Positions 44,010-55,092 of a stretch of DNA of 55,092 nt are shown in pieces. The stretch is from Zygnema cylindricum (lineage: Eukaryota > Streptophyta > Zygnematophyceae > Zygnematales > Zygnemataceae). The stretch spans positions 64,001 through 119,092 of the forward strand of contig JBBHKE010000500.1 in the NCBI GenBank assembly GCA_037447655.1, written 5' to 3'. Under the pieces are notes generated by a model. That model was not told the origin of the DNA. It worked only from the letters and a program-made list of their open reading frames with translations, and did not search any database. How positions within the stretch are numbered: position 1 is the stretch's first letter; each line of letters starts with the position of its first letter. The position numbers and the translations under genes were made by a program.

Positions 44010-44580
44010 GTAAATGAGAAGGTTGGGAAGGAGGGATGGAGGGAGGGAGGGCGAAAGGGTGGGAGGGAGGGCGAGAGGGTGGGTGGGAGGGGAGTGAAAG
44101 AGGAAGGGAGGAAGAGAGGGAGGTTTGGAGGTAGATAGGAGGGAGGGAGAGGAGGGAGGTAGAAAAGAGGGAGTTAGAGTGAAGTGTGAAGATGCGGAGG
44201 GCGAGATAAGTTGATGGGGAAGGGAATGGGTGGGGAAGATTAAGGGAAAATGGAAGGTAGAAGAAGAGGGAAAAAAGAAGAAAGGGGGAGGGGCAGGAGA
44301 GAAGAAGGGGTGAAGACAATTTGGAAAAACGGGAGGAAAAACAGTGGGGGAAGAAAAAAAAGGGGGGTGTAAAGAAAGCAGGAGGGCACGAAAAAAAATG
44401 GAGGAAAGAAGTTTGAAAAGACTGTCGAGAATAAATAAAAAGAGTGGAGAAAAGTGGAAGAAGGAGAATAAGAGGAAGAAAGGGAAGATGAAAAAGAAGG
44501 GATATGTGAAGAATTAAGGAAAGGCAAAATGAAGGGAAGAAGTAGTAGTGTTAGGAAGAGGAGAAAAAAAGCAAAGAAAA
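44010..44580. repeat. Polypurine (GGGA/GGAA)n tract
   Basis: About 570 bases rich in G and A on the + strand (GAGGGAGG and GGAAGAAG words). It follows a CT-rich stretch at 43850-43950, making local mirror and inverted composition. Confidence 0.85.
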
Positions 44581-44697
44581 TCATGAAAGACTTTCAAGTT
44601 GTGTAATAGATATCATGTGATTCCATTTGTTACTTTTTTTTTATATATTGATAAATAAGGTTAGTCCCACCTACTAGTTTATGCTCGTAAAAAAAAA

Positions 44698-45090
44698 AAA
44701 TGGTAATGCTAATGATCATGAATTTGATGTTTAAGACGATGATTGTGTTGATGATAGTGATCATGCTGATGTTGCTTACGATGTGGATGATCTTGTATGA
44801 TGTTGACGATGCATATGGTGTTGATGTTAAAAACATGATGATATTGATGATGGTGGTGATGATAGTGTTGATAATGTTGACGGTGATGATGGTGTTGTAG
44901 TGACGATGGTGATTATGACGATGACGATGATGGTGACGATGATGATTGTTACGGAGATAAAGTGGACAATGTCGCCAATGATGACGGCGATGCAAGTGAT
45001 GACGGTGGAGATGGTGATGACAATGATGGTGATGATAATGATGGGGATGATGACGACGATGATGGATGCTTTTGACGATGATGATCATGA
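44698..45090. repeat. (GAT)n/(GATGAT) trinucleotide-rich array
   Basis: About 390 bases dominated by GAT/ATG/TGA triplets with impurities, flanked by an A-run at 44690-44700. The Met-rich (+) and His-rich (-) frames here are repeat artefacts. Confidence 0.85.
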
Positions 45091-45435
45091 TGATGTTGGC
45101 CGCTTCACTTTGAACGAAGGTACCTTTTGTGTTGCACGCCTGTTATTTTTACCTTTAACTCGCAAAATATTTTTCTTCTTTATTTTTTTATCTTCACCGT
45201 GTAGAGGATATCTAGCACACCACTATTTTGTTTTTTTGTTGTACAATCTGTTTCATAATTTAAACTTTTTCACGAGGGCTATTGTTAGCGTGCATATGGC
45301 GTGGGCAAGGAGCTTGTAAAGTCGCGCAACGAAATAGTGTAGTTCTGCTCGTTGCGACGTTCAACCTAAAAATTGTACAGTACTGACTATTTTTTAAAAT
45401 TTGTCCTAAAAGTTACTTGTCCCCTAGTTCCACTT

Positions 45436-46165
45436 TAAATTTTTAAGTCTGTTGTGAAGAGTATAGTCCATCTGGCTGACTTTATTAAAAAGCGCAATGG
45501 TAAACCATCTGAGTCCACGAGAACAAAAGGTGGCAGCAATGCTAAAACTGAAAAACTATATGTGGAGGAAACAAAACAAAAAGGATATGCAAGGTAAAAG
45601 CAACGAAAATACAAAAAGGTGGCAGGTAAACCGAAAACACGCAAAGAAGCAAAAACACCAAACAAAACAACCAAAGAAAGGTCCAAAATGACTCAACCAA
45701 ACCCCGACATTACTACAAATCTACGAAAAGAAACCGCGTAAGTCCTCGAATCCCGGAGGATCACATGGAGGGAGTTCCGAAACACGCCGACGATCCATAA
45801 TTGCAATAGACAATCGAAGGAGGATAGAAGTCCACACTCGTTGTAGGGCCACAGTTAAACGTTGACGATAGAAACAAGTAAGGATTGAAAAAGAAGGGGT
45901 CCCTGGTCCCCGGTGCTCGAACGAGCGCCGACCACAAGCACGGAGAAACTCATCCAAAGCTACACCTAAACAACCAAATATTTTGACGGCCATCGGAATG
46001 AAGCCATCCATAACATGCGGTGGGTTTCTAGCCGTGTCAGGGGCGGCCACACCAACATGCCGCGCTGCTTGACTGACGGCTGTATCTGAGGTAGGGTTCG
46101 CCAAACAACATCATCAAATATGCGACGTGCACCATCAAGTAATACAATATCAAGAGTATAGTGGG
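45436..46165 (-). pseudogene. LINE 3' fragment with restriction-like endonuclease remnant
   Basis: Minus strand from the right: LDIVLLDGARRIFDDVV at about 46110-46165, a frameshift, then ANPTSDTAVSQAARHVGVAA, FGCLGVALDEFLRACG and CFYRQRLTVALQR down to 45721. The 3' UTR follows, ending near 45436 (GACTTTATTAAAAAGCGC). It is homologous to the C-terminus of the LINE at 22 kb but starts abruptly, so this is a 5'-truncated copy. It lies about 350 bases upstream of the gene at 46518. Confidence 0.75.
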
Positions 46166-46517
46166 TTTGATATGAATCTATTTGGGGTATTTTAAGAATT
46201 TTAAGGGCATTGGGCTTTTTTGTAGCGATCTGAGGGTTTAGAAGGTTTTTATGGTTGTAAGGAGTTTTATTTTGTGCTTTCGATTCACGGCTCAAAATTT
46301 TGACGTTTCCTTCTTTTGCGGAAATGCTTTCATGGGGTACCAACAAAATCGTATGCAATTTCTTGCGGTTCGAGACCTGGTCAGAAATTAGGGTTTCCAT
46401 ATCGTCAAAGATCGAGATCCTTCTCGATATTGGAAAAAGGAACTCGTCAATTCCGGTTCGATACGCAACACTTACAAAAGTAAATTGTTCATCTTCTGAT
46501 TGTCGCCATGCTTTCCT

Positions 46518-48196
46518 ATGGCTTCCATGGTTCTCATCCCTCGTCTTCGTCCTCCGTCAGTGGAGGCGATGATGTCAGCCACGTCTGTTGGTCAAAGCGA
46601 AGAGACGCTCTTGGCTCAGGAAGAGGCGCAGTACGAAGTACAGGTGAGCTTTTAACCTGTAAAACAATCTAAATAACCCTAATAACCCTAAATAACTCCA
46701 AATAACCCTTAACAACCGTAAAGGAAAGGTTTTCAATGGAGGAGAATCCGGCTGTCTCATCTGATAGCCTGAAAATTTCACTGTTTGTTTTCATGTTTCA
46801 CGTATTTTTTTTTTGTTGTTGAAAAACCATGTTCCAAGAATGTATAGCAATTTAAAACATATACTAGCAGTAATGTCTGTGTTGATATGATCGCGCTATC
46901 CTGTTTTACATCTATAGTTTTGGTTAGACGCAACCATGGAAAAACCATTTGGTTTTGATAAACCCAGTCTTTCAGTTTCCTGGTATCCTTAAGTTTCAGT
47001 TATCTCCGTTTTTTCCGGGGAATAAATCTTGTTGTTTTTTGCGGTTCTTGATCATGTAGTATAGCGTGACATTGGTGTCGCCTACTAGCCTACCTGTTGA
47101 ACTACACCATGGAGTTAGCGAATTATTAGCTCTAAAGCAGATTGAGTGTGAGCTTCAGTGAATTATGTTTTGCAACGTGTCTCGTTGTGGACCAATCATA
47201 CAAACAGTGCTGTTAACACTAATCTATGATTTTGGTTCAAGAAAGCACACACTCCAATTAGACTTGTAAATCTTAATAGCTTCTTAAGATATACATGTTC
47301 ATGAATATTATTGGTAATAGCAGTAATTTGTTCGCGGCATTCTTTGACCAAAAGTCTCAAATTAGTGTTAATAATACCTATTTAAGGGAGTTTATTAATA
47401 TCCGCCTTGTAACCCTACACTAGATTAGTTTTCCACTTCTATTGGCAATGGGTAATGTAGTATATTTTTTTATTCAAGTGTCGCTGTGTCTTCCTTCATG
47501 TTGGTAATGGACCTTCACCTTCCTTGCTAGTCAATTCAAAGGTCTGGGAAACGAACCATTTGTTTTTTTTTTGGTTTTTTCACATTTTACTGCTTTAATT
47601 TGTTGAACTTTAGAAGGTCCTTCCGTAATTCTATGAATGAACTTTATGTCTTGTATTTTGAAAGGGAAAAATACATTGCCAGTTGGCCCGAATATTGGAC
47701 AAAAAATAACTTTTGTTTAACAATGGCTCCCTGCCATGGATGTTAGGCCATTTGTTCCCCTATAGGAAATAACGTTGTTCTCTAAATTGCCCATGGAATT
47801 GCATTTGCATGACAACTCCAGGGCCGTGTGGGCGTCATATGCTTATAATTTGCTTTATTTTGTTTAACCGCCTAATTTTGTATGATCCCTAACTTGGAAT
47901 ACGGCACTGAAGAGATTACTCCGTTTCGCATATTCTATACTATTTGCCTTGTTTGTTACTCATATTTTATACTGTTTGCCTTTGAAAATGTTACGTTCAC
48001 TACTCATATTCTGGTGGGCTCGGTTGGACACCTGTCAAAGCAGCTGGTCAAAATCCGCACAGCCAATCAGGATGTTCTTCCTATTGGCCGCAGTGGTTTA
48101 GAGAAAGAAGCTGACTTTGACGGCCTTCAAGACGAAGTGGACGCAGACACAGGAGAACCCGACAGCGATGATGACTTTGGCCATGAGGCGCCCTGA
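46518..48196 (+). CDS. Small two-exon gene, candidate APC15/MND2-like anaphase-promoting complex subunit
   Basis: Exon 1 46518-46643 (42 codons, from MASMVLIPRLRPPSVEAMM), donor CAG-GTGAGC; exon 2 48044-48196, acceptor AAAGCAG, stop at 48194-48196. Total 92 residues. Exon 1 ends LLAQEEAQYEVQ. Exon 2 contains NQDVLPIGRSG and then a strongly acidic tail (DADTGEPDSDDDFGHEAP). Human APC15 has a Gln/Glu-rich helix, then NNLVPIGK, then a long acidic tail, a similar layout in a similarly small protein. The match is short, so the assignment is tentative. The acceptor is a tandem NAG-NAG (AAG at 48038-48040, CAG at 48041-48043), allowing one Gln more or less. Alternative in-frame Met codons at 46527 and 46569 exist. 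Confidence 0.5.
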
Positions 48197-48204
48197 GCCT
48201 CAGA

Positions 48205-48410
48205 GACTGCGAGAGAGAGGGAGATAGAGTGAGAAAGAAAAAGAGAGAAAGAGAGTGACAGACACTGACAGAGGGACAGAGGGACCGAGAGCGAGAGACA
48301 CAGCAGCGACAGAGGGACACAGTGAGAGAGAGAGGTAGGCAGAGAGAGAGAGAGAGAAAGAGAGACAGTCAGGGGGAGAGAGAGAAAGAGAGACAGACAG
48401 ACAGTCTCGT
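48205..48410. repeat. (GA)n-rich purine tract
   Basis: GAGAGA/GACAGA low-complexity sequence directly after the stop codon of the 46518 gene, probably in its 3' UTR. Confidence 0.85.
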
Positions 48411-49205
48411 GGTCAAGAAGCTTTCCAGCATCACTTCTACCCTTCTTTGCGACTGAGCACGAGCATTATTGTGGTTTAATCCTTGAGCCAGGTTGAAGAT
48501 CGCTTGATGAGTGGAGGTTGGCGGTTCACTTTTACGGACCAGGATCACTGTGAGCTCTAAGCTCATCTCATATGGAGTCCAACTAGCCTCCTTATTGAAT
48601 CCATTTTCCACTAATTGCATTCCAGATGTTGCATAATGGAATCTCAGAAATCTTTCCTCCTCCTCCTCTCTGCAGTATGAAATTTTTTTATTGCGGTTAC
48701 TTTGAGCCGTTTTACAAGGTGTACGTTGAGATTATATTGGGCCGTCTTTCAAATTTAATATCGAGGTTTTATTTAGCCGTTTTACTTATTTTATATCGAG
48801 AAGTTCCTCTAAAGTTGGTGCGGAAAATACTTTAGAAATCCTCGGGTCAAGGGCAGGCTACATTCAGGATATAAGATGACTGTTTTCTTACCTTTGTGTA
48901 TAGAGGTTTTTTTGGGCAAAGCGCAGGTATACCACACGAGAGTTTAAGCAGTGACCCTTTGTATAAGCTAAAGTATGCAAAGCATGTTTACGAAAAATAA
49001 AATCTGTGAATAATTTTAAAGTATGAAAGTCAACTCCACATCTTAGAACAATATCTAAAGCTAGTTTGCCAGATTGAAGGAATGACGCTTACAATAGTTT
49101 TTTGCGTAGAACAAACAAAAAAGTGCAACTGAGTAACTATACTGATCAACTTGGCTAGAACCGAATAGTTTTGTCTTTTGTTGTTGTTTTAAATCTGGAT
49201 GACAA
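48411..49205. other. Intergenic stretch, nothing identified
   Basis: Short chance frames only; probable 3' flank of the upstream small gene. Confidence 0.4.
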
Positions 49206-49212
49206 TGGACTA

Positions 49213-49432
49213 TGCCGTGAATTGCTATTAGTGTCAAAGAATTTTTGAATGTGGGGTATATTTAGTGTTTATTCATTCTAATTCCAGTTCCGATGGCGGG
49301 GCTGGTTTTGAACCGTTTAAAGAATATCGCTAAGAAAAAGAACATTAGTGTCATTGACACTATTTTAGGTTCAAGAACTCAAATTCAGGGACACCGATAC
49401 AGTGTCATTGACGCTAAAAACGAAAGACGGTG
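49213..49432. mobile_element. MITE (copy M8)
   Basis: The left end TA-TGCCGTGAATTGCTATTAG and right end GACGGTG-TG match the MITE family with drift. Length 220 bp. Inner TGTCATTGAC and GTGTCAAAGA words are inverted. Confidence 0.6.
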
Positions 49433-49796
49433 TGTTGACCTTATCACAGGCTGGCCACATTAATTATGTGAATTATTAACAGTTTTTTAATGTCAAGCAT
49501 CTCCTATCCAGAAATTTGCTGTGTTGATCACCAGATTTTAAAATCAAAGGTAACGGTGTTGATGGTATAATGTTGCCTTGAAAAAGAATGAATATTTAGC
49601 ACATAAAAAAATGGCACCTTTTTTTCTACTTTAGATGTTGTTTGAAAGTCATTTCGTATATAATTGTATGAGCTCCTCCTTCGTTGTATGTATAAATGGC
49701 TTACCGAAATTTCATCAGTTAAGAGTGTTAATGTTAACCCAAATGTAGAGTATTATAAAAGAAGGGATGTATTAAGAAAGTGTGATGGCAAACCGT

Positions 49797-49890
49797 CTCT
49801 ATTTGTTTTTTATTGTAGTTTTTCAGTTTTGGCCATGCCACCCCTTTTGTACTCTGGACTCAGATGGGTTACCATCGTGCTTTTTAATTT
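49797..49890 (+). repeat. LINE 3' tail fragment
   Basis: TTTTGGCCATGCCACCCC ... GGACTCAGATGGGTTACCATC aligns with the 3' UTR of the LINE at 21.8 kb, in + orientation. A shorter relative (TACTCAGATGGTTTACCACC) lies at 50896-50915. Confidence 0.5.
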
Positions 49891-49909
49891 ATCCTGCTTT
49901 ATCTATTAG

Positions 49910-51580
49910 ACGGAGATAAAAGAAACAGAGTGTCAAAAGAAACTGAAACAGGAACAAAAGTTACGAATATGAACCGGTTAGTGAGATGTTCAACCCTGAA
50001 ATGACACTAAAAAATATCAAGGTTGTGCTCACAGGCAAGACAATAAGAGGACAGGAAAGAACATTAATGATGAAGTTTGTGAAAAAAAAGGGATTTAGGA
50101 AAGGAAATACACGAAAAAACACTGAAAAAAAGAACCCTGGAAATAGGTGGAGAGTACCCTTAGTTTCAAAACGAAAAGATGAAGGTTGGGAGAAAAGTAG
50201 AGGGCAGTGTGAGAGAAAAAAAGAACTTTGAACAGAAAAAGTTCGAAACTTTTGGAATTTGAAGCCTTGTTTTAGTTACTATGAGCGGTAACGGTGGTGT
50301 AAGAAAGCTTTATTTACAGACAGTACAGCATACCGATTATCGTATACATTGACGAATTATCATCGCGTGATTATTAGTGTTGTTAATTCTATTTCAGTAC
50401 TGAATGACGTGGTTCGTTATAAACCGTTTAAGGAATTAGCACCTTTGAAATGCGACGAGAACCATATGGAACAAACGATTAGTATTCTCTCTTGAACAGG
50501 TGAATGAAGAAATGCTAATGCCCCAGAAGAAAGTGTGCAACTGGATCTCCCTATGTTTGGCGATGTTCCCATACCAGCTCTATCCTTTGAGGTAATGTAC
50601 CATCGGAGGTTTTAACAAGAACTCGGGATGGTAAGTAAATTTGATGTTTTAAGTCCGTGAATGTCTGGTAGGACATCCTCAAATCATAGCCTCTCCAATT
50701 GTGGCTGAGCTGGTTGAGGCGGTGGTCCCCACTAAGCATTGACTTTTGAAGTTGTTTTTGTCACTGTGTTCAGTGGTTACAAATCTTTTTACAAGCTTAC
50801 CACTACAACATAGAAAAGACTAGTTATCATTGATGCATCTGCTTTGTTTTGTAGACTGCCATGTTAAGCTGTCCAAATCCATTACTATATCATGTACTCA
50901 GATGGTTTACCACCACGCTTATTGTATGAATATTGGTTATGGCGTGTGCTTTTTGCAACTTTTTTCTGTGGCCTTCTGCTTGTCGTCTGTTTTTCCAAGT
51001 CTTCTTGGTCTTCTGTTATCTCGAATCTGGTTTTTACCTTCATTTGCCATTCATTGTGTTCATGTACACAATTTTTCCGCAACCACACTTTCTCCTATTT
51101 ACGTTCTGTTATAATTTCTGGATAGACCTACTTTTGGAGCTTTAAGCAAAGAAGGTGAGCTTGTGAGAAAGATTTGCTCATTAGCAAAATAAGTGCCCAT
51201 AGACTGGTAAGCAGTGACAGCAATAATTTATGATAGTTTTTAACCATAGATGCTTGATTTATTTCCCCAGTAATCTTTGTCTCAACTTACGGGCTTGCAA
51301 ATGGGAAAATTTTGGAGTCTACTCAACTTGGAATACAGTGATCACTTTACGACTTTGAGAACCACTGTTATCTGTAACAAATGCAAAAAAATGAAAATCT
51401 CCCTCGTCTTCTCTTTTTTGAGATACCTGAACCAGTACTTCTACAAAACATTGTCAATATGCTTATTGCTCTAAGAAGCCCATAGGCGATCCCATTCTTT
51501 CTGTCCATGCTCACAGAAACAATTACCACAGCAAGAGACCTATGTTATTTCTGAGCATTAGATCTTGTGACTAAAACGCA
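49910..51580. other. Intergenic stretch, no gene recognised
   Basis: AT-rich sequence with short frames. It contains a partial MITE-like segment near 50360-50450 and the short LINE tail at 50896-50915. No exon joins could be supported. Confidence 0.4.
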
Positions 51581-51585
51581 AACTA

Positions 51586-51775
51586 CACCATGAATCGTTG
51601 TTAGCGTTAACAACACTAATTTGGTGCCAGTTTTTTTTTCCCCTCTGACCTCAAAATTATTCCCCTCTGACCTCAAAACTATGTTAAGAATACTAATTGT
51701 TTTCTTCTCAACGTTTTTCGATAAGTGGTGAGGAGAGTTACAACCCCAGAGACAAAATGAAGAGTGGTGAGTGGT
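51586..51775. mobile_element. Partial MITE (copy M9), right end uncertain
   Basis: The left end TA-CACCATGAATCGTTGTTAG with TTAACAACACTAA matches the family. No clear inverted right terminus is visible. Confidence 0.45.
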
Positions 51776-52560
51776 GATTTTTTTTTCTTACAACGTCAAA
51801 AAACTGCTAAAAAATAATGCATATGTTAAGTAAATATACAAGGAGAAGGAGTAGAAAATAGACTACAAGGCTTGCCCAAAAAAAAGACTGCAAGTACTGT
51901 ACATGTTCCAAAAATGACAAGTTTATAAATCTTACCCAGTCCTTGGAAATGATACTCGATTTACAAAAATGGCAAAGAGAAAAGGATTGGCATTGAAGAC
52001 ATATACAAGAAGTCTAAAGAGAACAGTGTCGGAGGTACCTTCCCTAGTATCCCTGCAATCCACTCCCATAGAAACCATAAGACACCAAAACACCCCAAAA
52101 GTACTTCGTTTTACGAAAATTTTGGTGAAGTAATTTGGGCATGTAAAAGTTTAAGTACATTAAGTGATTTAAGTGAAGTAGACTAAGTACATTAATGGCA
52201 AAGTGGAAGGGAACACAGATAACACTCATATCTCCCACTAACACAAAATAAAAGCACTCGGTACAGAGTCAATGGGAAAGGATTTTAAGATCATAACTGA
52301 AACGCCGTAGAAACAGTAATACAAAAGATAGAAAAAAGCAAAAAGACAGAAAAGTAAAAAAAAGTGCCAGCAGAGAGATCATTAGCGAGGAACTAAATTA
52401 TCCAAAGATATTTTTCAAAAAAAGAAAACAAGTAAAAGACAGAAAGGAAAAGGAAAAGGAGAACTGATCCTACTGCGTGCCTTGGAACAGAGGAATTCCC
52501 TCACCTCTCTTTTATGCAGTCTCCAGATTGCCACAGGCGAGGTAGTCGCAGTTTATCGAA
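51776..52560. other. Intergenic stretch between the MITE remnant and VPS8
   Basis: A/T-rich with A-runs; no gene seen. The right part could hold the VPS8 3' UTR. Confidence 0.4.
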
Positions 52561-52634
52561 GAGTTTTCGTAGACTTTTGAAGGACCATCTGAGCCCGAGA
52601 TGGACCCCTCGGAGGGGCCAAAGGCATCTTTAAC

Positions 52635-52765
52635 TCAAACCGGGCTTGTCGTGCTCCTCGTGCTCTTTCTAGGTTGCTTAGAAGGGATAACTGGCACAGA
52701 AGAAGGAGGACGTCTTAGTCCAAAACAAGGAGAACTACAAGCTGAACAACTTCGTTTGTCCAAGA
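52635..52765 (-). other. Candidate last exon of VPS8 (tentative)
   Basis: The frame encoding FGLRRPPSSVPVIPSK and a basic tail ends in TGA at 52635-52637. It recalls the LRLAPP segment near the end of VPS8. Its acceptor (TTGTAG) is in phase 1, whereas the known upstream exon ends in phase 0. A mini-exon of 26 nt near 53093-53118 would be needed to bridge them. Confidence 0.25.
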
Positions 52766-53310
52766 ATACTAGAAAGAGATAAAACTCTCTTATCCAAAAC
52801 AAGGAGAACAACAAAGTAAACAACTTAGTTTCTCAAAGAATATTAGGAAGCGATAAATCCCACAAGAAAACATGAATCCAGGTTCAAGATCTTAACAGCA
52901 ACTGACACAACAAAAGTTGCCAGACATCAAGGGTATTCATACTTGTGCGATGCCGGGAATATTTATCAAATGTTTACAGAATATTTACGGAATGTAACTT
53001 GCCAGAATCCTACTCATCGAGTAACATTCTGTAAACATTCCCAGCATTGCGCAAGTACGAATACCCCTAGAAGTTCCATTGCTAAAATCTTCCAGTTTAT
53101 TGAAATCAACACCACATTCTTGCTTCCAATTTTTTGCAGTCCTGGAGAAATAAACCGTGACAGCACCTAATACCAATGTGTGAAGAAGATAGAGACAAAA
53201 AGGCGCGCAAAATCAACACCACACAGCTTCAACAGAATGGCAGTCCAGTCCCTGATTTTTTGAGCTACAAAAAAGCTGCAAACCAAACTGGGTTGACTTC
53301 GAAATCTCAC

Positions 53311-55004
53311 CTGCGCTAGTGCAGATTTTCCTTTCAGCAACTGATCCTCCTTCAACTGTTTCTGGTCTTGTTCCTCAAAGTCTCGGTGACCGTCTCCTCC
53401 GACTACCTGACTCTCTAAGCCGGAATGCGGCGATGAACCTTTGCTCAAGTGCTCACCACCCGCCCGTCCTTTTAAATCCATTTGTTGGCAAAGTGGACAA
53501 TATCTCGTGCTTTCACCTTCCACTTTATTTGTTTCTGTTCCCTCTCTGCATGTTCTATGTGACATATGTCCACAGGACCAAATCTGCACTCCGAATGGGC
53601 TTCCTACACTAGAATCATTCCTAACAATCCCAACACTGTTGTTTTCTCTGCCATCCACTGTCCTTCCTTCAGTGCTAATACCTTTCGTCCAATCTTCAGA
53701 AGTGAAGTTTTCCCCACAAACCGAACAGGAGTTGCCACGGGCAGCCAACCCGGCTGCTTTTCCCTTTCGCAATTTTTCCACTTTGTCAAACATATCAGCC
53801 TCGATGAGCCGTTTCACTGTGCCCTGCGGATGACCGAATCACATGAAGGAACATATAAACACAAATTCTGATAATTATCTAGCTTCACAGTTCAACACCA
53901 TAAAAATTTCGCCGACTTTCTGGGGATCCCACAATGACACAGAGAATGCGAGTGTGTCACAACATATCACAGCAAAAAAAAATCCAATTTGACAATGGCA
54001 CAATAGACATCAAGTTATAAACCAAAACTGCCCATGAAAGGTGAAGCTACTCTATTATTATTTTAGATGCCAAAGCTGCAAAAAGGTTTAGAAGGTAAGG
54101 CAAGGGACAGACATCAGCTTGCCTACACAAATGACATGCCTAACCAAGTGTTTGACATATTGAAGAGCAACTTACAAGCACACTACATTCGAAAGTGAGG
54201 CCACCCAATAAACTCAAAAGAAGGCCACGAAAGTCCCCACATTCGTCCTGTACATTTTGCTCCACAAGCTGTGACAGTACAACTGGAAGTGGTACATAAC
54301 CACTCATGCCATCCATAACCGCCACCATTAGTTCTACCAATATGGTGCGCATCAAATCCGCCGTCCTCCGGCTCCGACTGCTTTGCCACATGTTCTCCCT
54401 CAAATCATTTTTTGCACTCCTGCAAGTCGTATCCTCGCTATTGCCAGTCTCTTCTTTTCTTCTTGCTCGTTCTCTAACCTTAACTTTTCGGACTGCAGTG
54501 GCCTGCTTGACCTCACGGAGAGGTGATACCAGCCTGGAAAGGGGAAAATAAAATAAAATACCAACAAGCAATCAGCCAGGAAAACTCCGCAAGCGACGGT
54601 GAGCTTGTCACTACTTACCAGTGTGATCAGGGAACAATAGAAGTAACATTATTTGTGTAATTGGAAGTTACATGTGGTCGGCAATGGTTGGCAAAGTATC
54701 TAAAACAATGATTACACAGGCTGTGAATAAACTTCTACATCAGATATCCACCTTAGAATGACAAAGTGAATATCACGGACTGTGAATAATCTTCTGCCCA
54801 CCTTCGAGCGACAACGTATCTCAAACAATGATTATCGCGGACTGTGAATAACTTCTACATCAGAAATCGACCTTCAAGTGTGCAAAAAGCGTACCGGTCA
54901 ATAAGCTGAAACCAAAGGGCTTCCGCCTCCTTTTGCTGCAACTGTTGTGTATTCCTCTGACAAAATGTTACAGAGACACCAACCATTTCTTTCACTTCTG
55001 CAAC
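53311..55004 (-). CDS. VPS8: VPS8, CORVET subunit, C-terminal part (gene continues right; last exon unresolved)
   Basis: Three phase-consistent exons in transcript order: 54895-55004, 54176-54533, 53311-53823, together 327 codons. The first has FCQRNTQQL and EAEALWFQLIDR. The second has a helical CLH-like repeat stretch (PLPVVLSQLVEQN, CGDFRGLLLSLLGG). The third opens with GTVKRLIEADMF and contains a RING-type finger: CSVCGENF, WSCGHMSHRTC, CPLCQQ. These blocks match plant VPS8, a peripheral membrane subunit of the CORVET endosome-tethering complex. The loop between the first and second Cys pairs of the RING is long (about 50 residues). The donor after ALAQ at 53311 is clear. Candidate downstream exons at about 53090-53130 and 52635-52765 (LRRPPSSVPVIPSKQPRK, stop at 52635) can be joined only with an assumed mini-exon, so the C-terminus is left open. 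Confidence 0.88.
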
Positions 55005-55092
55005 CTGGAGAAGAGAAAACAAGTCAGGATCTCAATGACATAGGTAAAAGGAAAGACTGGTTTCAGTTAATGTCGAAGTCATTCTAGAACAA

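Noticed and set aside
44630-45319. Met-rich and His-rich open frames of 139-152 codons
   Set aside because: Readings of the GAT-rich trinucleotide array.
47882-48043. Upstream in-frame extension of exon 2 of the small gene (hydrophobic segment)
   Set aside because: It is the pyrimidine-rich intron end read through in frame; the donor at 46644 and the acceptor at 48043 join in phase without it.

Overview
The window reads as nuclear DNA of a streptophyte plant. My guess is a bryophyte, fern or charophyte-grade lineage rather than a flowering plant, but the species cannot be fixed from the sequence. The reasons are intron-rich genes with GT-AG introns of a few hundred bases to more than 1 kb, plant-type versions of SRA1/PIR, sphingoid-base C4-hydroxylase and VPS8, and dense Ty1/copia, LINE and MITE debris. 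There are no bacterial operons, no CRISPR array and no rRNA.

Layout of the host genes. (1) 919-6512, + strand: the last nine coding exons (480 residues) of the SRA1/PIR/CYFIP subunit of the SCAR/WAVE complex; the gene starts left of the window. (2) 37747-41252, - strand: a complete six-exon sphinganine C4-hydroxylase (261 residues) with all three histidine boxes. (3) 46518-48196, + strand: a small two-exon gene of 92 residues, tentatively an APC15/MND2-like anaphase-promoting-complex subunit. (4) 53311-55004, - strand: the C-terminal part of VPS8 (CORVET tethering complex) with its RING finger; the gene enters from the right edge and its very last exon is unresolved. All exon joins used are phase-consistent.

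Mobile DNA fills the rest. Bases 1-870 hold a tandemly duplicated chimera of a copia LTR end and a LINE 3' coding fragment, inside an SRA1 intron. From 10.0 to 17.9 kb lie two 5'-truncated copia elements tail to tail. From 21.7 to 27.0 kb lies a decayed non-LTR element with an N-terminal zinc finger, reverse transcriptase, CCHC knuckle and a C-terminal PD-X12-D restriction-like endonuclease signature. A solo copia LTR with a perfect 5-bp target duplication (GTAAA) sits in its 5' leader. From 27.0 to 33.3 kb lie two more damaged copia elements. From 33.4 to 36.0 kb lies a second copy of a repeat also seen at 20.8-21.7 kb, interrupted by three later insertions, two of which can be dated relative to the repeat by comparison with the uninterrupted copy. 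A family of TA-flanked MITEs is scattered throughout, one of them in an SRA1 intron.

The most interesting signals are these: the copia elements use a primer-binding site matching the anticodon arm of initiator tRNA-Met (half-tRNA priming); every long copia LTR carries a tRNA-like A-box/B-box module on the antisense strand; a short reading frame is conserved near the 3' end of those LTRs; a transposon insertion carries two adjacent near-perfect hairpins followed by three exact-period 25-bp repeats; and a restriction-like-endonuclease LINE family sits in a plant-like genome. No host operon-like logic is expected. The four host genes are functionally unrelated (actin nucleation, sphingolipid hydroxylation, possibly cell cycle, endosome tethering).
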